Assembly: GCA_000226015.1 (NCBI GenBank)
Contig: JH153187.1
Span: 76,041 to 109,907 of the forward strand
Direction of reading: 5' to 3'
DNA: 33,867 bases
Source: Mnemiopsis leidyi
Lineage: Eukaryota > Ctenophora > Tentaculata > Lobata > Bolinopsidae
Shown here piece by piece: positions 1-10,590 of the stretch. The notes under the pieces were generated by a model, which ran no database searches, was not told where the DNA came from, and was given only the letters and a program-made list of their open reading frames with translations. The translations under genes were made by a program, and so were the position numbers. The stretch's first letter is position 1; every line of letters begins with the position of its first letter.

Positions 1-139
<139 letters not shown>

Positions 140-744
140 ACAAACCTGGGGAAACCCTAAAAACTACCTCATCACCTACTGGTACATGTAAGTTTTTAAA
201 CACAGACGGAGACAAGCTCTGTCTGGTAAGAGTTACACACAGAGGGGTAGAGTAGACAGTCGTATAGTCTGTAGTGATATGTCTGTAGAGATAATCACTT
301 AGTTACTAGAGTAACCTGGGTTGCTAGTTGCCGAGTTAGTTAGATATTTAGTTACAGAAATTATGGCTAGACAGCGAACATTAGACTGTCTACATGGGTA
401 AATATACAGTTATTTCAAGATTCTTGATGTGCATTATTACAGATGAAGAGATGAATTACTGAGGTTTTTAAATTTTCTCGTTTTAGATATTTGACGTCAC
501 AGCAACTTCCGTACTTTCTATATCAACCACAACTAGAACTGCAGTGTATCGATATGTGTGTCACACTGCTGTTAGTCAGCACAAATTGACAAAAATTTGA
601 TTATTTCTTAATTTGTAAATGTCGTCATAAAGTGTGAACAATTTTAAAAGTTGTATAAATCCACTGAAATAAACACAATAAAAAGAAAAAACCCAGACAA
701 ATTCTGTATGATCAGGTCATAGATAATTAAAAACGATGATGAAT
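140..744. other. Intergenic; possible 3' UTR with plus-strand poly(A) signals
   Basis: I see no supported coding exon here. Two overlapping AATAAA hexamers on the plus strand (668-673 and 677-682), followed by an A-rich stretch, could mark the 3' end of a plus-strand transcript that starts left of the window and converges on the minus-strand gene ending at 745. This is inference from the signals only. Confidence 0.3.
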
Positions 745-1308
745 TCACAGTTTTAACGGTAAGACTGGCCACAATACAGGCTGATTCTCATCGCAGTAAG
801 TCTCATACTGCAAACTTAACTTAGCTTCTAAACTAGCTATGTCTACGTAGTGAGCCCCGTACAGTTTACTCAACTTTCCAGCTCTATCTATGTGGTCGTT
901 CATGTCAAAGTTCACTTTCTCCAACTGAACTCGAGATAGGTTCTTTCGTTCTTCCTTCATCTTCACGCGGTGATCTGAGGTTTGTTGGAAGAACTTGGCC
1001 AGTTCTTCCGCCATGTGATCGTCCGTGGAGGTGTGTTCGACCTCGCTGTCTTCTGATATGTTGGAGAGTTTGGACTTGCTCCGTTTGTTGCGGCGCGGGG
1101 TACGTTTCTGAGGGGGCGTGGTAAAGTTGGGGGTGAAAGTTGGGTAGGGAGGATAGAAGTTATAACGGTCCAGTGGGGGCGGTGGGAAGTAGTTCTGATT
1201 CCAGAGATTACATGTACATCTGCTCTGTAGCTGCCGGGTAGCTTGGAGGTAGACCGCCCACTGTGCGCACGTGCAGCCTGCTTGGGCAGGGTAACACGTG
1301 CAGTTCAT
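745..1308 (-). CDS. GEMIN8: Gem-associated protein 8 (SMN complex subunit)
   Basis: An intact 187-aa frame. The C-terminal half has the GEMIN8 signature: an acidic/Ser segment, then ELxxFF with a charged helix (about residues 103-140), then a KLYG motif, a helix ending QLxYxxxCD-like, and the diagnostic C-terminus PVLWPVLPLKL, which closely parallels the WPVIPLKF end of the human protein. In animals GEMIN8 bridges the Gemin6-Gemin7 pair to SMN in cytoplasmic Sm-core assembly of spliceosomal snRNPs. The N-terminal 40 residues are Cys/Trp-rich and only loosely resemble the Trp/Tyr-rich N-terminus of the family. A stop lies in frame four codons upstream of the ATG, but a CAG acceptor-like site sits 4 nt before the ATG, so an upstream untranslated exon or a leader may be joined there. 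The length is slightly shorter than in vertebrates. I see no canonical poly(A) hexamer just downstream. Confidence 0.85.
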   Translation of the reverse strand: MNCTCYPAQAGCTCAQWAVYLQATRQLQSRCTCNLWNQNYFPPPPLDRYNFYPPYPTFTPNFTTPPQKRTPRRNKRSKSKLSNISEDSEVEHTSTDDHMAEELAKFFQQTSDHRVKMKEERKNLSRVQLEKVNFDMNDHIDRAGKLSKLYGAHYVDIASLEAKLSLQYETYCDENQPVLWPVLPLKL

Positions 1309-2183
1309 GTGTCCTGGGTCACACGTGGTTTGAGTTGGGAGCTAGGTTATATCATTCTATAAGTTTGTATATCATTCTATAATTTAGTCGGATTACATCA
1401 AGGTTGAATTCACATTTCAGTTTATTTTGAGAGATCTAAATATAATATTGATAAATTCGATACCAATATCATGTGGAGAGTTTACTTCATTCAATTTGAA
1501 CTCGGGCAGATCTAAAAAAGAATGGACACGATCTTTCAGGTACTGAAATCAAATCTTAAAGTTTGATCATTGTATAATTTCGGATCATCAAATCAATGAC
1601 AGTTCAACACAGGATCTTCATACATTCACTTGCAGCTTGCTCCGGGAGTTACACATTATCTACCTACATCTAAAATCTTAAACGTCGATACCCCAATGGA
1701 AGAGAAATAAAGCTATCTTGACAGCAAACCCAAAGATGATTAGGTCACTTAAAGTCTACAGAACTCAGAACTAGTCACTGATTAAGAAGAAGTGTCGACA
1801 TAGTTCAGTGTAGCTGGTTTAATATAAAACTATTCATTGTTACAACATGAAATTTTTGCAATTCCGATGGGGCTAAACATAATCACATGAATTTTTAAAC
1901 AAATAGTTCAACCGAACGAGATAAAAGTTCTTGTTGATAGGAAACATTAAATAGAGGATCAAATTACTATTTAAAATCATTCAAGACTCCTTCTTAAAGT
2001 CTAAAAACTCAGAACAAGCCATCAACATCATGTTCAGTTCGGACAGCTATCAGCTGTTGAGCCGTCTCTCTTCGATGCAATCTTCAAGTTTATATCCTCA
2101 TCACGTCCTCCAAGAAATCGACACAGACACCAATCCCGCAATTCTCAGCAATTTGACTTTTATACGTTAATGTTAAATTTACG
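1309..2183. other. Intergenic between GEMIN8 and RNF123 (both minus)
   Basis: No supported exon. It should hold the RNF123 3' UTR (an ATTAAA in minus orientation is at 1818-1823) and the GEMIN8 promoter or 5' leader. Two diverged direct copies of a segment beginning cttaaagtct lie near 1748 and 1993. A 46-codon plus-strand frame starting at about 2031 has no recognisable similarity and is not called. Confidence 0.4.
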
Positions 2184-5100
2184 TCATGATATGTCCCTTA
2201 TGTTATCAATGTTCGTTTTGCAGAAGAAGCACTCTTTAGAATTATAGAGATGCATGGTGATGCACGCTCGACAAGACCTATGCCCACAGGGGTTGAACAC
2301 TGCAGATATGGGCTTGTCGTAACATATTGGACACAAGTCGTCCTCCGCTATGGTGGACTGTCGGGATTCTACTAACATCGATCTGTGTAGCTCTTCGATC
2401 TTACTGAGGAGATTTTCCACCTCTACAATTTCCGTAGAAGTGATGTAGTCGAAATCTGCACGAGACCTTCGTTGACCGACCGAAACAGTAGCCTTGATAA
2501 AGTTCTGAAATACAACCATATCAAATCCTCTCTCTGAAATCAACTTCTTCAGGAAAATCTCGGTCAAGTGAGGGGCGTTTCTGTACAGATGGACAACGAT
2601 GCCAGTAACTGCACAGTTCAGCTTCAGGATATCAATGGTGCTGAATCTCTGGATGATAAAGAAGTCCTCAGTCATGACGAGCTGTTTGTTTCTGCTCATT
2701 ATCTGGATGACCAGCTGGACCAGGCGCTCCATGTTTATCTCTGGAGTAGGATCATAAGCCATAGCCTCTGGATTGGCTATCATAACTTGGGGAGATAAAG
2801 CAGAAATCATCTCAAGGAATCTGACAAGAATGATGGTGAGGTCGTACCACATAAGGCAGCTTCGTTCCACCAACGAGGTGTAGGTGTTGTGGTTTTTCCG
2901 GATTTCTTTTCGGGAGTTCATGAACTCTGTCAGACAAGAGTTGAGTTGGTTGAAAACGATGTTGATGAACTTGGCACCGTTTTCACCTTGAGAAAGGAAT
3001 GTGCTGAACAGATTCTGGTATTTGACTGATGGGTTTGGCTCGATTTCATAGACACTCATGTACATAGCGGTACCAGCAAGAACTCCAGGCAGAAGAACTT
3101 CATGTCTTTTGTTGTAATACTCCGGGGGGTCACGATAGGCAAATCCGTGTCCCTTCCAAAACCTAATGAGCATCCTAGAGAGATGGACGTAGTTGGTCTT
3201 GCCATAGTTGGCAACAATGCTAGCCATAAAGCTACCACAGTCTGCCTCAGGAAGGCGTTCCAGAGCTTGAAGGGTTTGAGGATAGTTCACAAAGATCACT
3301 GAGGATTGAAGAATGTGATCTCTTACATCGATCGATTTAATTTGAGGGTTGCAGATGTGTTTGGCAAAGAAGTGGGCCAGTTCTCTGAAAAGTGCAGGAG
3401 CCTGACGGTGTCTAATAAGAGCTTTTTGTGGGAAACACTCTTGCAATGCTCTGTACATATTCAGGATAGCCATCATGTAAAACTCTGGCATAAAATGGAA
3501 AGCAGCATCTTCTACGACATCTACACTTCTAAGTAATGTCCTTAACATCCATATTATATCGTTCATTCTGTTCTCACTAAGAATAACGGTCTTTATCCAG
3601 GCTGTCATTCTGCTGGTAGTAATCGTGTCTTTTTCAAGAACAGCCTCACACTGCTTAAGATCCTCTAAAACCTCCTTTTCGTCAGCAGGACAATTCTTTA
3701 TCTTCTCTTGAACCGCTTTCAAGTGAGCAGCATGATCTGTCATCTCTCTGCAGAAGAGATCAGCCGAGAGCAGACGTCGATAGACTCCCAAGTGAAACAG
3801 CAGAGCTGTGTTGTTGAGGATGTGAGACATATCATCAACTTCACCTTGTTCAAGATTGGATAAATACTCTTTGTGTTCTTTCTTCAGGTGTCCATGGTTG
3901 CCTCCCACCCTAGGAAGATCTGAAAAATCAGATTGTATGTTCTTTGTGGTGTAGTAGGCTGGTTTGATGAACACTTTTGATGCAGACATGTGAGTTGTGT
4001 TCTCTGCAAGGGATCGGGATATTGCAAGGAAAAGATTGGACATAAAGGCTTGCTGATGGATAGGGATGTTCCGTAAGTTTGATAGCGATACTGCAACAGC
4101 CAGAATCTGTTGAATAAATTCGTTTAAATAGGTTAGGAACTTTTTGAGATGTCGACCTGAAATCAGAATGTCCAACATCTTAGCAAACATGGCTTCAACC
4201 TGTTTAATGGCTCCATAGATATTTTTAGTTGCATTGTCAAACGAATCTTTGTGTTCTTCATTTCCTGGCCACCATGCATGAGGGACCACGGAACTGAGAA
4301 GTTGCCCATCAGGACCTTTAAAATGCAAAAAGAGCATAAATCTATGGCCAAACAATGGGGAATTGACTATGATATCGCTGAATTTTGGATCTGCCAGCAT
4401 ATCAATTGCCAATTGAAGAAGTTGTATCTTTTGAGTAGGCTGATTGGAATAGATACAACAATAAGAAATAAGTGCAACAGTATGGAAGAGTTCATCAACA
4501 AAGTGATTTAACTCCCAGTCATCCAAAAATGTTGTGAGGGCCTCAAAGAATTTAGCTCTTTTTTCTGGGAGTTGACACTTTTCTGTTATAAATGGCACAA
4601 TGAGGGAGTGGATAATGTATGGATTCCCTAAAAGATGACCAACCTTGTCAAAAATGTGAGCCATGCTTATTTGATTGAAGTATAAGTTTGTTTGCTTGGC
4701 CGAATTGAGATGAATCTTCAAGATGTTGTTGATGGAGACAAGATACTTGTCGACACAGTACAGCTCTTCGGCAGGGTATGATTGGATTGGTTCAAACCCT
4801 TCGATCTTGTAATTGAATGGTCGGTCTCCAAAATTGATTCGAATGTGCTCTTCGAAGGATAGAGAAACAGCAGGAAAGTAGGCATAATTTGTGCCTGTCT
4901 TGACATTGCTAAAAGCAACACCAAGAGAAACTCCATTGCGATAGTATGAAACTTCACCAATATCAAGGTCAATGCAACAGCCTATAACATCACCAACATT
5001 CCATTCCTCGCCATAGTCAATTGCACCTTTGTTCCATTTCTTTATCCTCTTCCCATCAAATGCAAATGAATTTTCAGTGTCACCCACTCCTTCCTGTGTT

Positions 5101-5961
5101 GTGAAGTTTGCAAAGCTACTTGGAGTTGTCCATCCAAGCTGCATAATTCCCCTACTCAAGAGAAGCACTTCATACATCCACTTCCCTTTCGTTAGAGCAG
5201 TATTTGCACAACATGTGCTAAAGTTGGATTTCCCCTCTATGTCTAGTTTATCTTGACTATAAACAAAGTAACCCATAGATCTACCAGGGTCCATTCTAAC
5301 AACTGCTGGACCTAGAACTCCATCAACCTCAGCCCTTTTCTTCATGTCAATGATGTTATCTTTATACTGATCTGCTGAAGATGGTATTGAAATTGACTGC
5401 TTTAATCTTAAGTCCAAGCTGTTAAAGTTGAGGGGCTTCTCTGAGTTAAACTCATCTTCACTTTGCATGTAAAGAAATGGGAAAACCTCTTGCAAAAAGC
5501 ATGTTTGGTCGTGGGTTGAAGATAAGGGTCCAAAAGATAAACTACTGCATAATTCAGGCGAGAGTGTACTTCTGATAGTTTCAGTAGACTCGACGATTCG
5601 CAACTGACGTTTGGACTCCCTCGTACTGCAGATCAAAGTGTTACTTTTGATTTTCAAGCTGATGATAGATAGACTTAATTGATTGACGTTATCAAATATT
5701 AAATGTAATGACCATTTAGTAATTATCTAAATTAGTCAGAAGATTTCATATTAGCTTAAGCAACATTAATCTCAAGCCAGATTAATCTTAATTTTGAAAA
5801 TTTTGTATCTGGAGTACTTAATAGCAATTTTTAAAATCCAAAGATTAACCAACTTGTATATTAGAAGAGATTTACCTGCTCCGAGATGATGAAGGTATCT
5901 CTATGTGGCGTGAAGCACTAAGATCGCCACTGAGCTCATCTGATTCAAGTGATGAATCCAT
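2184..5961 (-). CDS. RNF123: E3 ubiquitin ligase RNF123 (KPC1), SPRY + RING
   Basis: Two exons: 5961-5876 (ATG, 28 codons plus two bases, donor gtaaat) and 5625-2184, joined across a 250-bp intron with acceptor ctgcag. The phase closes exactly and gives 1175 aa (human about 1314). The long single frame that begins with ATG at 5657 starts inside the intron, so its first ten residues are spurious. Domains: a B30.2/SPRY domain at about residues 168-301 (LGWTTP, DVIGCCIDLD, YYRNGVSLG), a long helical middle, and a C-terminal C3HC4 RING at 1127-1164 (CPIC, PCGH, CFFC) almost identical in layout to vertebrate RNF123. In vertebrates KPC1 pairs with UBAC1/KPC2 to ubiquitylate p27Kip1 in G1 cytoplasm and also acts on NF-kB p105. 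All zinc ligands are present, so the protein is probably active. A ttttcttag acceptor-like site lies 20 nt before the ATG. Confidence 0.95.
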
Positions 5962-6620
5962 AATTTCCTATACTCCCATTGCTAAGAAAATGAAAATAAA
6001 ATAAAATTACTTAATCATACATTCACAAGAATCAAAATTCTAGAGAATCATATATAAGCTAATTATTTCAAGGGAAATACAGGGGGTTATTTGTTTTGGT
6101 TGGCTTAATATATTCCAAAGTATTTAGCAATCCCGAGGTCACAGTAAGTATGGAACAGTGTTGTAATGTTGGTGGTCTAGCCAATATGTTATATGGCGCC
6201 CCTTAGCGGTAAAAAGGCACCCCTAAGTGGCGCCCCTGGTACAAGGGCATACTGGGAGCACTTTGTGAAAATATGGCAGGAAAATCTAAATAAGTAATTA
6301 AACCAAACACGCGATTGTGCTAGTCAACCAGTTAATCTTGCAAAATTGTGTGGAAAATTGCTCAGCTTGCTCATTGAAGGCTGCCAAAACAACTTTATCA
6401 TCCGAAGGCTTGAAGATCTGAAAATGAGGGGCATGACCAGCCTCACACTAGCAGCAAATGTTAGAGGATATTAACAGTGCAGACATGGATCACCTGATAT
6501 ATTTCAGATACCTAAAACTTTTCAGTGATCTTGTGCATGGAACTCGAAAAAGGCATTCTTCAAAACTTTCAACTAAGCCAGTCCCAGCTCAGACACCTGA
6601 ATATACGTCCTCGATATGTT
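5962..6620. other. Intergenic with decayed coding-like sequence
   Basis: No intact gene. Around 6186-6240 three imperfect copies of a GGCGCCCCT/GGCACCCCT unit are packed together. From about 6300 to 6620 the plus strand has two successive coding-like frames of about 45-50 codons, interrupted by stops and a frame change. They look like a decayed element or gene, but I recognise no family. Confidence 0.3.
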
Positions 6621-6624
6621 AGTA

Positions 6625-6775
6625 GTGCATTGGAACCTGAAAAGTAAGCAACCCAAGGTTATCTTGGCACGTTTACCGATTTTACGAGCGAGGCTTCCCC
6701 GAGCATATTCGAACCCGCAACCGCTGGATTGCGAGGCAGGGCGAAATGCCACTCAACCAAGTAGCAGCCTGCTGA
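6625..6775 (-). mobile_element. tRNA-derived SINE-like relic
   Basis: On the minus strand a Pol III A box (TGGTTGAGTGG, plus-strand coordinates 6749-6759) is followed by a B box (GGTTCGAAT, 6707-6715) at tRNA-like spacing, with a GCGGTTGCGG segment just before the B box. The rest of a cloverleaf is not convincing and no tail or target duplication was found, so this is more likely a SINE head or relic than a functional tRNA gene. The tRNA of origin is not clear. Confidence 0.55.
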
Positions 6776-8449
6776 TCATATATTCCAAGCACTACTTATA
6801 CTGCTAGATAACCATCAATCATTCCATATATGGAAGTTGTTATCTGCTCAATTGCAAGTATTAGCATCTCATCATCAACTTTCGTTATAAATCAACTTTC
6901 GTTATTAATAGCACTATAATGTACGTAAGCATCTTTTCTATAACAAATTATACGCTGTTCTGCAATATTGCAATAGGTATAACACCTGTCATCTTCTGGC
7001 TCAAATTATTTGTATAATAGTAGTTGTTGAAAGTATTAAAACTAAGCATTAAGTTTAATCATTTTGTTATCAGTTAATTTTATCAGCAACTTACACACAG
7101 CACCTTGCTGTGTCCAGAAAATGATGAAGAGCTGAATATGGTCATGAAACAGATTTCCAAGAGATGCAGTCTGTTTAAGAAATCAGTCACAACCTCCTCA
7201 TGAAGCCTTATGCTTGTACTAAGGATGCTCTGGCAGGTTTCATAGAGAAGTTGTTGAAGTTTTCAGTCCATGATATCAAGTTTTGCCATTTCGCAGCTTT
7301 AAAAACTGTGATATTTATCAGAAGCAGCTCCAGAACATCAATGTGACTGTCAAAGCTTCAGTTAAGGACTCAGTGAAGAGGGAGATAATCATGTGTGGTG
7401 ACTGGTGAAATCAGAGGCAACAACAATTTCTATGGGTTTAGGGAGTATTTGTACTTTTATTGAATTGAATTGAACATTAAAATTTGTGACACAGTACAGC
7501 ATATAATAATTAATAATTTAAAATATATGGATCCAGTTCTTTCATCGGGGCACACTATTAGCAAGGTCAAAGATATATTAATCATATGAACAAAACAAGA
7601 GTAAGTAACAACAATCAAATAATATTCTATAGTTATAGTAATAATATATATCACATGCAAATTGCCCCTACTTCAGATATATTTAACATATCAATTATAT
7701 ATCATATGACAATCCTTCAATTCTAAGTAGATACTGTTAACACATGATACTTTAAAATCTCCATATATGATTCTCTTCAAAATAAAAAAACCCTACCTTT
7801 CTATATAAATGCCATTCAAAATTCTATAAAAATCCATATCTGCCTAGTATCAAACTTTATTATTCACGAAGTTACATCAAATACCTATAATACCAATGAT
7901 AAAAAAGTCAGTTACAAAGGGTGTGTCATTGTGCATATGTACATTGTATGTGGTCAAGTTCCGATTCAAACAGAAACTAAATTTGCATGTTACCTTTATA
8001 AAGAGTCTGTCTTTGTATGACTACTTTGAGTTAGGTATGAGCTATCACGGGGTAAATGGGATTTAGTGTTTGTGAAATAATATCAAATTAAATTAAAATG
8101 TTGAAGCTTACCAGCTCAGTCATAAAAACTGTAAACAATTCATAAGTACTGTAAATAAATTGACTGTACTGTAAATAAAACAACTGTAAATAATTCATGT
8201 AGAAAACTTCAACATTCACACCATGGCCATACACGGTGATATAAAAAACAAAACAAAACAAAAGACCTCTCTGAATATAATTGCAAGCGTATGAGAGAAA
8301 ATAAACTGTCTAATAAATTGATTTAATCCTGTACATATAGTTCGATAAATAAAGCTAAAGCTGTCTTCTCCGATTTTAGGGAAGCCATTTCATTTCCTTG
8401 TAAACATTTATAATGCTTTCAGTTTGTGGAGCATCTAGAGCAATTTTAG
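6776..8449. other. Gene-poor AT-rich stretch with coding-like remnants
   Basis: No supported gene. At 7110-7340 the plus strand shows two back-to-back coding-like frames separated by a stop and a frame change (the first about 29 codons with the string ENDEELNMVMKQISKR, the second about 47 codons with KPYACTKDALAGFIEK). They look like a decayed gene or transposon ORF of unknown type. At 8126-8200 an imperfect array of four ACTGTAAA(T/C)AA units occurs. Confidence 0.35.
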
Positions 8450-8760
8450 CAACTTAATACTTTGCGAGCGACTTTATACTTTGCGCGCGCTGCACTGGAG
8501 GCTGCTGCTTCGCGGCAGCAGGGCTATGCAACGTGTAGCGTTGATTTGTAGGCTTACAACCTACCGTCATCGCTTCGCGCGCGTCACACCTGCTCCTCGA
8601 GCGAAGCGTAATGACGCTAAGATTCAAAGAATCGTGGACGCGCATCGCCCGTTAAGCGTTGATCGACTGTTGAGCTGCGAGATTCGGGTATCACCGCAAC
8701 AAAACTGGCCTAACCAGTGCTTACGCCGCGTAGGTTGGACAGTAAGTTAAAGCAATTTTT
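8450..8760. repeat. GC-rich hairpin island, part 1
   Basis: An abrupt GC-rich block in AT-rich surroundings. It contains a CTGCTGC/GCAGCAG hairpin (8502-8508 with 8515-8521) and a longer stem in which GTCAT plus CGCTTCGC (8566-8578) pairs with GCGAAGCG plus ATGAC (8601-8615), with a 2-nt bulge. The heptamer GCGAAGC occurs at 8601-8607 and, as its complement, at 8507-8513 and 8572-8578. Open frames exist on both strands (for example 8481-8750 plus) but have low-complexity Arg/Ala composition and no family resemblance, so I do not call a gene. Confidence 0.7.
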
Positions 8761-9424
8761 AATCGTTATGTGGGGAAATTGCTGAATCATACTTTGCTTT
8801 ATAGTTTAAAATGTCATATATGATATAGCTTTCAAATTAAAATCATTCTAGCTTGTATCTATATCGTGTCGTAGCTCAATTGCAATACTACGTTTCGTTA
8901 AAATAGTAAACGGATATAATGTATAATCTTGACATTCATTTCTGACAGTCAATCCAGAAACCGTTTCTTGATTAACATTTCCTCTGTAGCTCTTCTGTAA
9001 GCATGTCTGACTTTTTCCGACCCTCATTCGAAACGAATATGGGAATAAAATGACAGGATGGTGCGCGCTGCCGTATAATTACCGGGCGATGCGCGGCTCT
9101 CTCTACGTTGCAAAGCATTATTTAGCCTGATGTCCCCATGCAACCGTATAACTTTAAGCCGTCCTAACCTACAGCAATTGCTTGATACTAGTATAAAAGC
9201 GTAATCACACTAACAACTAAGTTGTCGAGGTGTTACCCGACCCGCGCGCGCGGCTCGCAGTTTGCTGCTCTCCTGGCGTTAGAATATTAAACGGATATCA
9301 TTTCGTCAACAACTAACTAAGGAGAAAAAGTATCATGTTATCTTCGTCGCGATGATACCTGACTCTCCCAGCTCAATTTCAAAGCTGAATGATAGACGGA
9401 TATAATCTTTGTCAGACGTTGCCT
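8761..9424. other. Spacer between hairpin clusters with a repeated ACGGATAT motif
   Basis: No gene seen. The motif AACGGATATAAT occurs near 8909, with diverged copies near 9290 and 9395. Further CG-alternating patches lie at about 9063 (TGCGCGC) and 9242-9251 (ten bases of CGCGCGCGCG type). These link the two hairpin clusters and suggest that 8450-9510 is one composite repeat region. Confidence 0.45.
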
Positions 9425-9508
9425 GACCTGCTGCCGCGAAGCGGCAGCCCCCGCGCGCGAAGCGCGCGGCAGCGAAAATTTGATTTGAAAATTGAAAATT
9501 GAAAATGG
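9425..9508. repeat. GC-rich hairpin pair with GAA loops, then (TTGAAAA)n
   Basis: Two adjacent perfect palindromes share the same three-base loop. GCTGCCGC-GAA-GCGGCAGC is at 9430-9448 and CCGCGCGC-GAA-GCGCGCGG is at 9451-9469, each with an 8-bp stem. Both centre on GCGAAGC, a heptamer known from biophysics to form an exceptionally stable DNA mini-hairpin. A short tandem of a TTGAAAA-type unit follows at about 9479-9507. Confidence 0.8.
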
Positions 9509-10181
9509 GCCGCAACGCAAGGCAATATAATATCGTCAAGTTTATTTGGAGTTAAATATATGTTTACAATTACCAACTTAAAAATATATTCAAAAGCAAA
9601 TACAATATACATTTTATTGAATTTCACCATCATTATTAGGAAATCTGTTTGGCGATACCATATTGCGGATTCCCAAGTGACAAAGTTATGGTCATTCACC
9701 CAAAATGAGAAAAACGATAAAAACTAAGACAAAACTATAAAAGCAAAAAGCCTTAAATTTCGGAAATGCAACTGCATTTGGTTTATTGTAAGGATTTAGT
9801 AGGTGTTTTTTACAGAGACACGGTATATTTGGCTTCAACAGGGCTGGGCAGCAATTGTATTTTCATTTTCGAACTGATTTCTATGATTTAAGCGTGAGTG
9901 GCAGGTAGCGACCAGACTTCATGGCATGTCGGGTTCAAGCATGTTCTATGTGTTTCTAAAGAAAGGGCATGGGTGCTGGCCTTGTGGTTTAAAGAGTTAA
10001 ATCAAGCTAAATTTTAATTCCCTGTGTGCCGCATTCAATGTTCAAGAAAGCAATGTGGCTCCATCGAAAAAAGTCATCATTGGCTGAGAGCATGTTTGTC
10101 CCTATTTTTGAAAATAAATTCTAAAGTAAGTAAGTGAGTAATTGAGCCATAAGCCAATGCCCTGATGCCAATGCCGCTCAC
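9509..10181. other. Intergenic, nothing recognised
   Basis: No conserved frame, tRNA or obvious repeat could be supported. Short open frames on the minus strand run into the repeat region and look random. Confidence 0.4.
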
Positions 10182-10283
10182 CTCTGTTCTTGACTTTCTT
10201 TTGGACTATCTTCTTCAGACAGGTACTTGGTGCATTGTTTGTCAAGTCTAGTTTGCATATAAAACAATGATAAAACCCTGGAC
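10182..10283 (-). other. Exon-like open segment with Cys motif (uncertain)
   Basis: On the minus strand a 102-bp open segment is bounded by an acceptor-like attccag and a donor-like gtgagc. It encodes a stretch with CFICKLDLTNN followed by STC and a Lys-rich tail, loosely reminiscent of a small zinc-binding motif (UBZ4-like, but the expected His is missing). No partner exons were found on either side. It could be an orphan exon, a fragment of a decayed gene, or chance. Confidence 0.2.
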
Positions 10284-10551
10284 CTGGAATTTCTAGGCTC
10301 ATGGTTTTCATTACCATCGATGTATGGTTATTATGACCATTTTATTTAGTGGGTAGGTCTAGTGTTGCCCTCTGTCAATATACACACTCATTGAAATATG
10401 TACATATACTTTCCGATATTTATACCTTAGTCAAGTCTTTTGATATGCATTGAATAAATCTATGTAATATGCTTAACACTCTTACAGGGATGTCCTAATT
10501 CATCATGTATCAAAAGATGAGAAGCATCAATTGAACAACTGTTAATAACAG
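10284..10551. other. Probable 5' region of the coiled-coil gene
   Basis: No coding exon seen. A good acceptor-like sequence (cactcttacag) is present about 90 nt upstream of the next gene's start codon, and a second (ttaataacag) lies directly before a short upstream ORF. A spliced 5' UTR is therefore likely, but the donor was not located. Confidence 0.35.
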
Positions 10552-10590
10552 ATGAGGAGCTGTTTTTTGCAAAATCATGATCGATCATGA
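10552..10590 (+). promoter_or_regulatory. Upstream ORF overlapping the coiled-coil start codon
   Basis: An ATG at 10552 opens a 12-codon frame that ends at 10590, just past and out of frame with the main ATG at 10577. In eukaryotes an overlapping uORF of this kind usually lowers initiation at the main start. A TGA lies in the main frame just upstream of 10577, which supports 10577 as the main start unless splicing removes it. Confidence 0.4.

Noticed and set aside
2031..2171. 46-codon plus-strand frame between GEMIN8 and RNF123
   Set aside because: Short, without similarity or flanking splice logic, and probably within the RNF123 3' UTR on the other strand.
5626..5657. ATG at 5657 as the start of RNF123
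   Set aside because: The first ten codons lie in an intron; exon 5876-5961 joins at 5625 in phase and supplies a better N-terminus.
8454..8750. Open frames on both strands across the GC-rich island
   Set aside because: GC-rich palindromes lower stop frequency on both strands; Arg/Ala-rich composition with no domain pattern.
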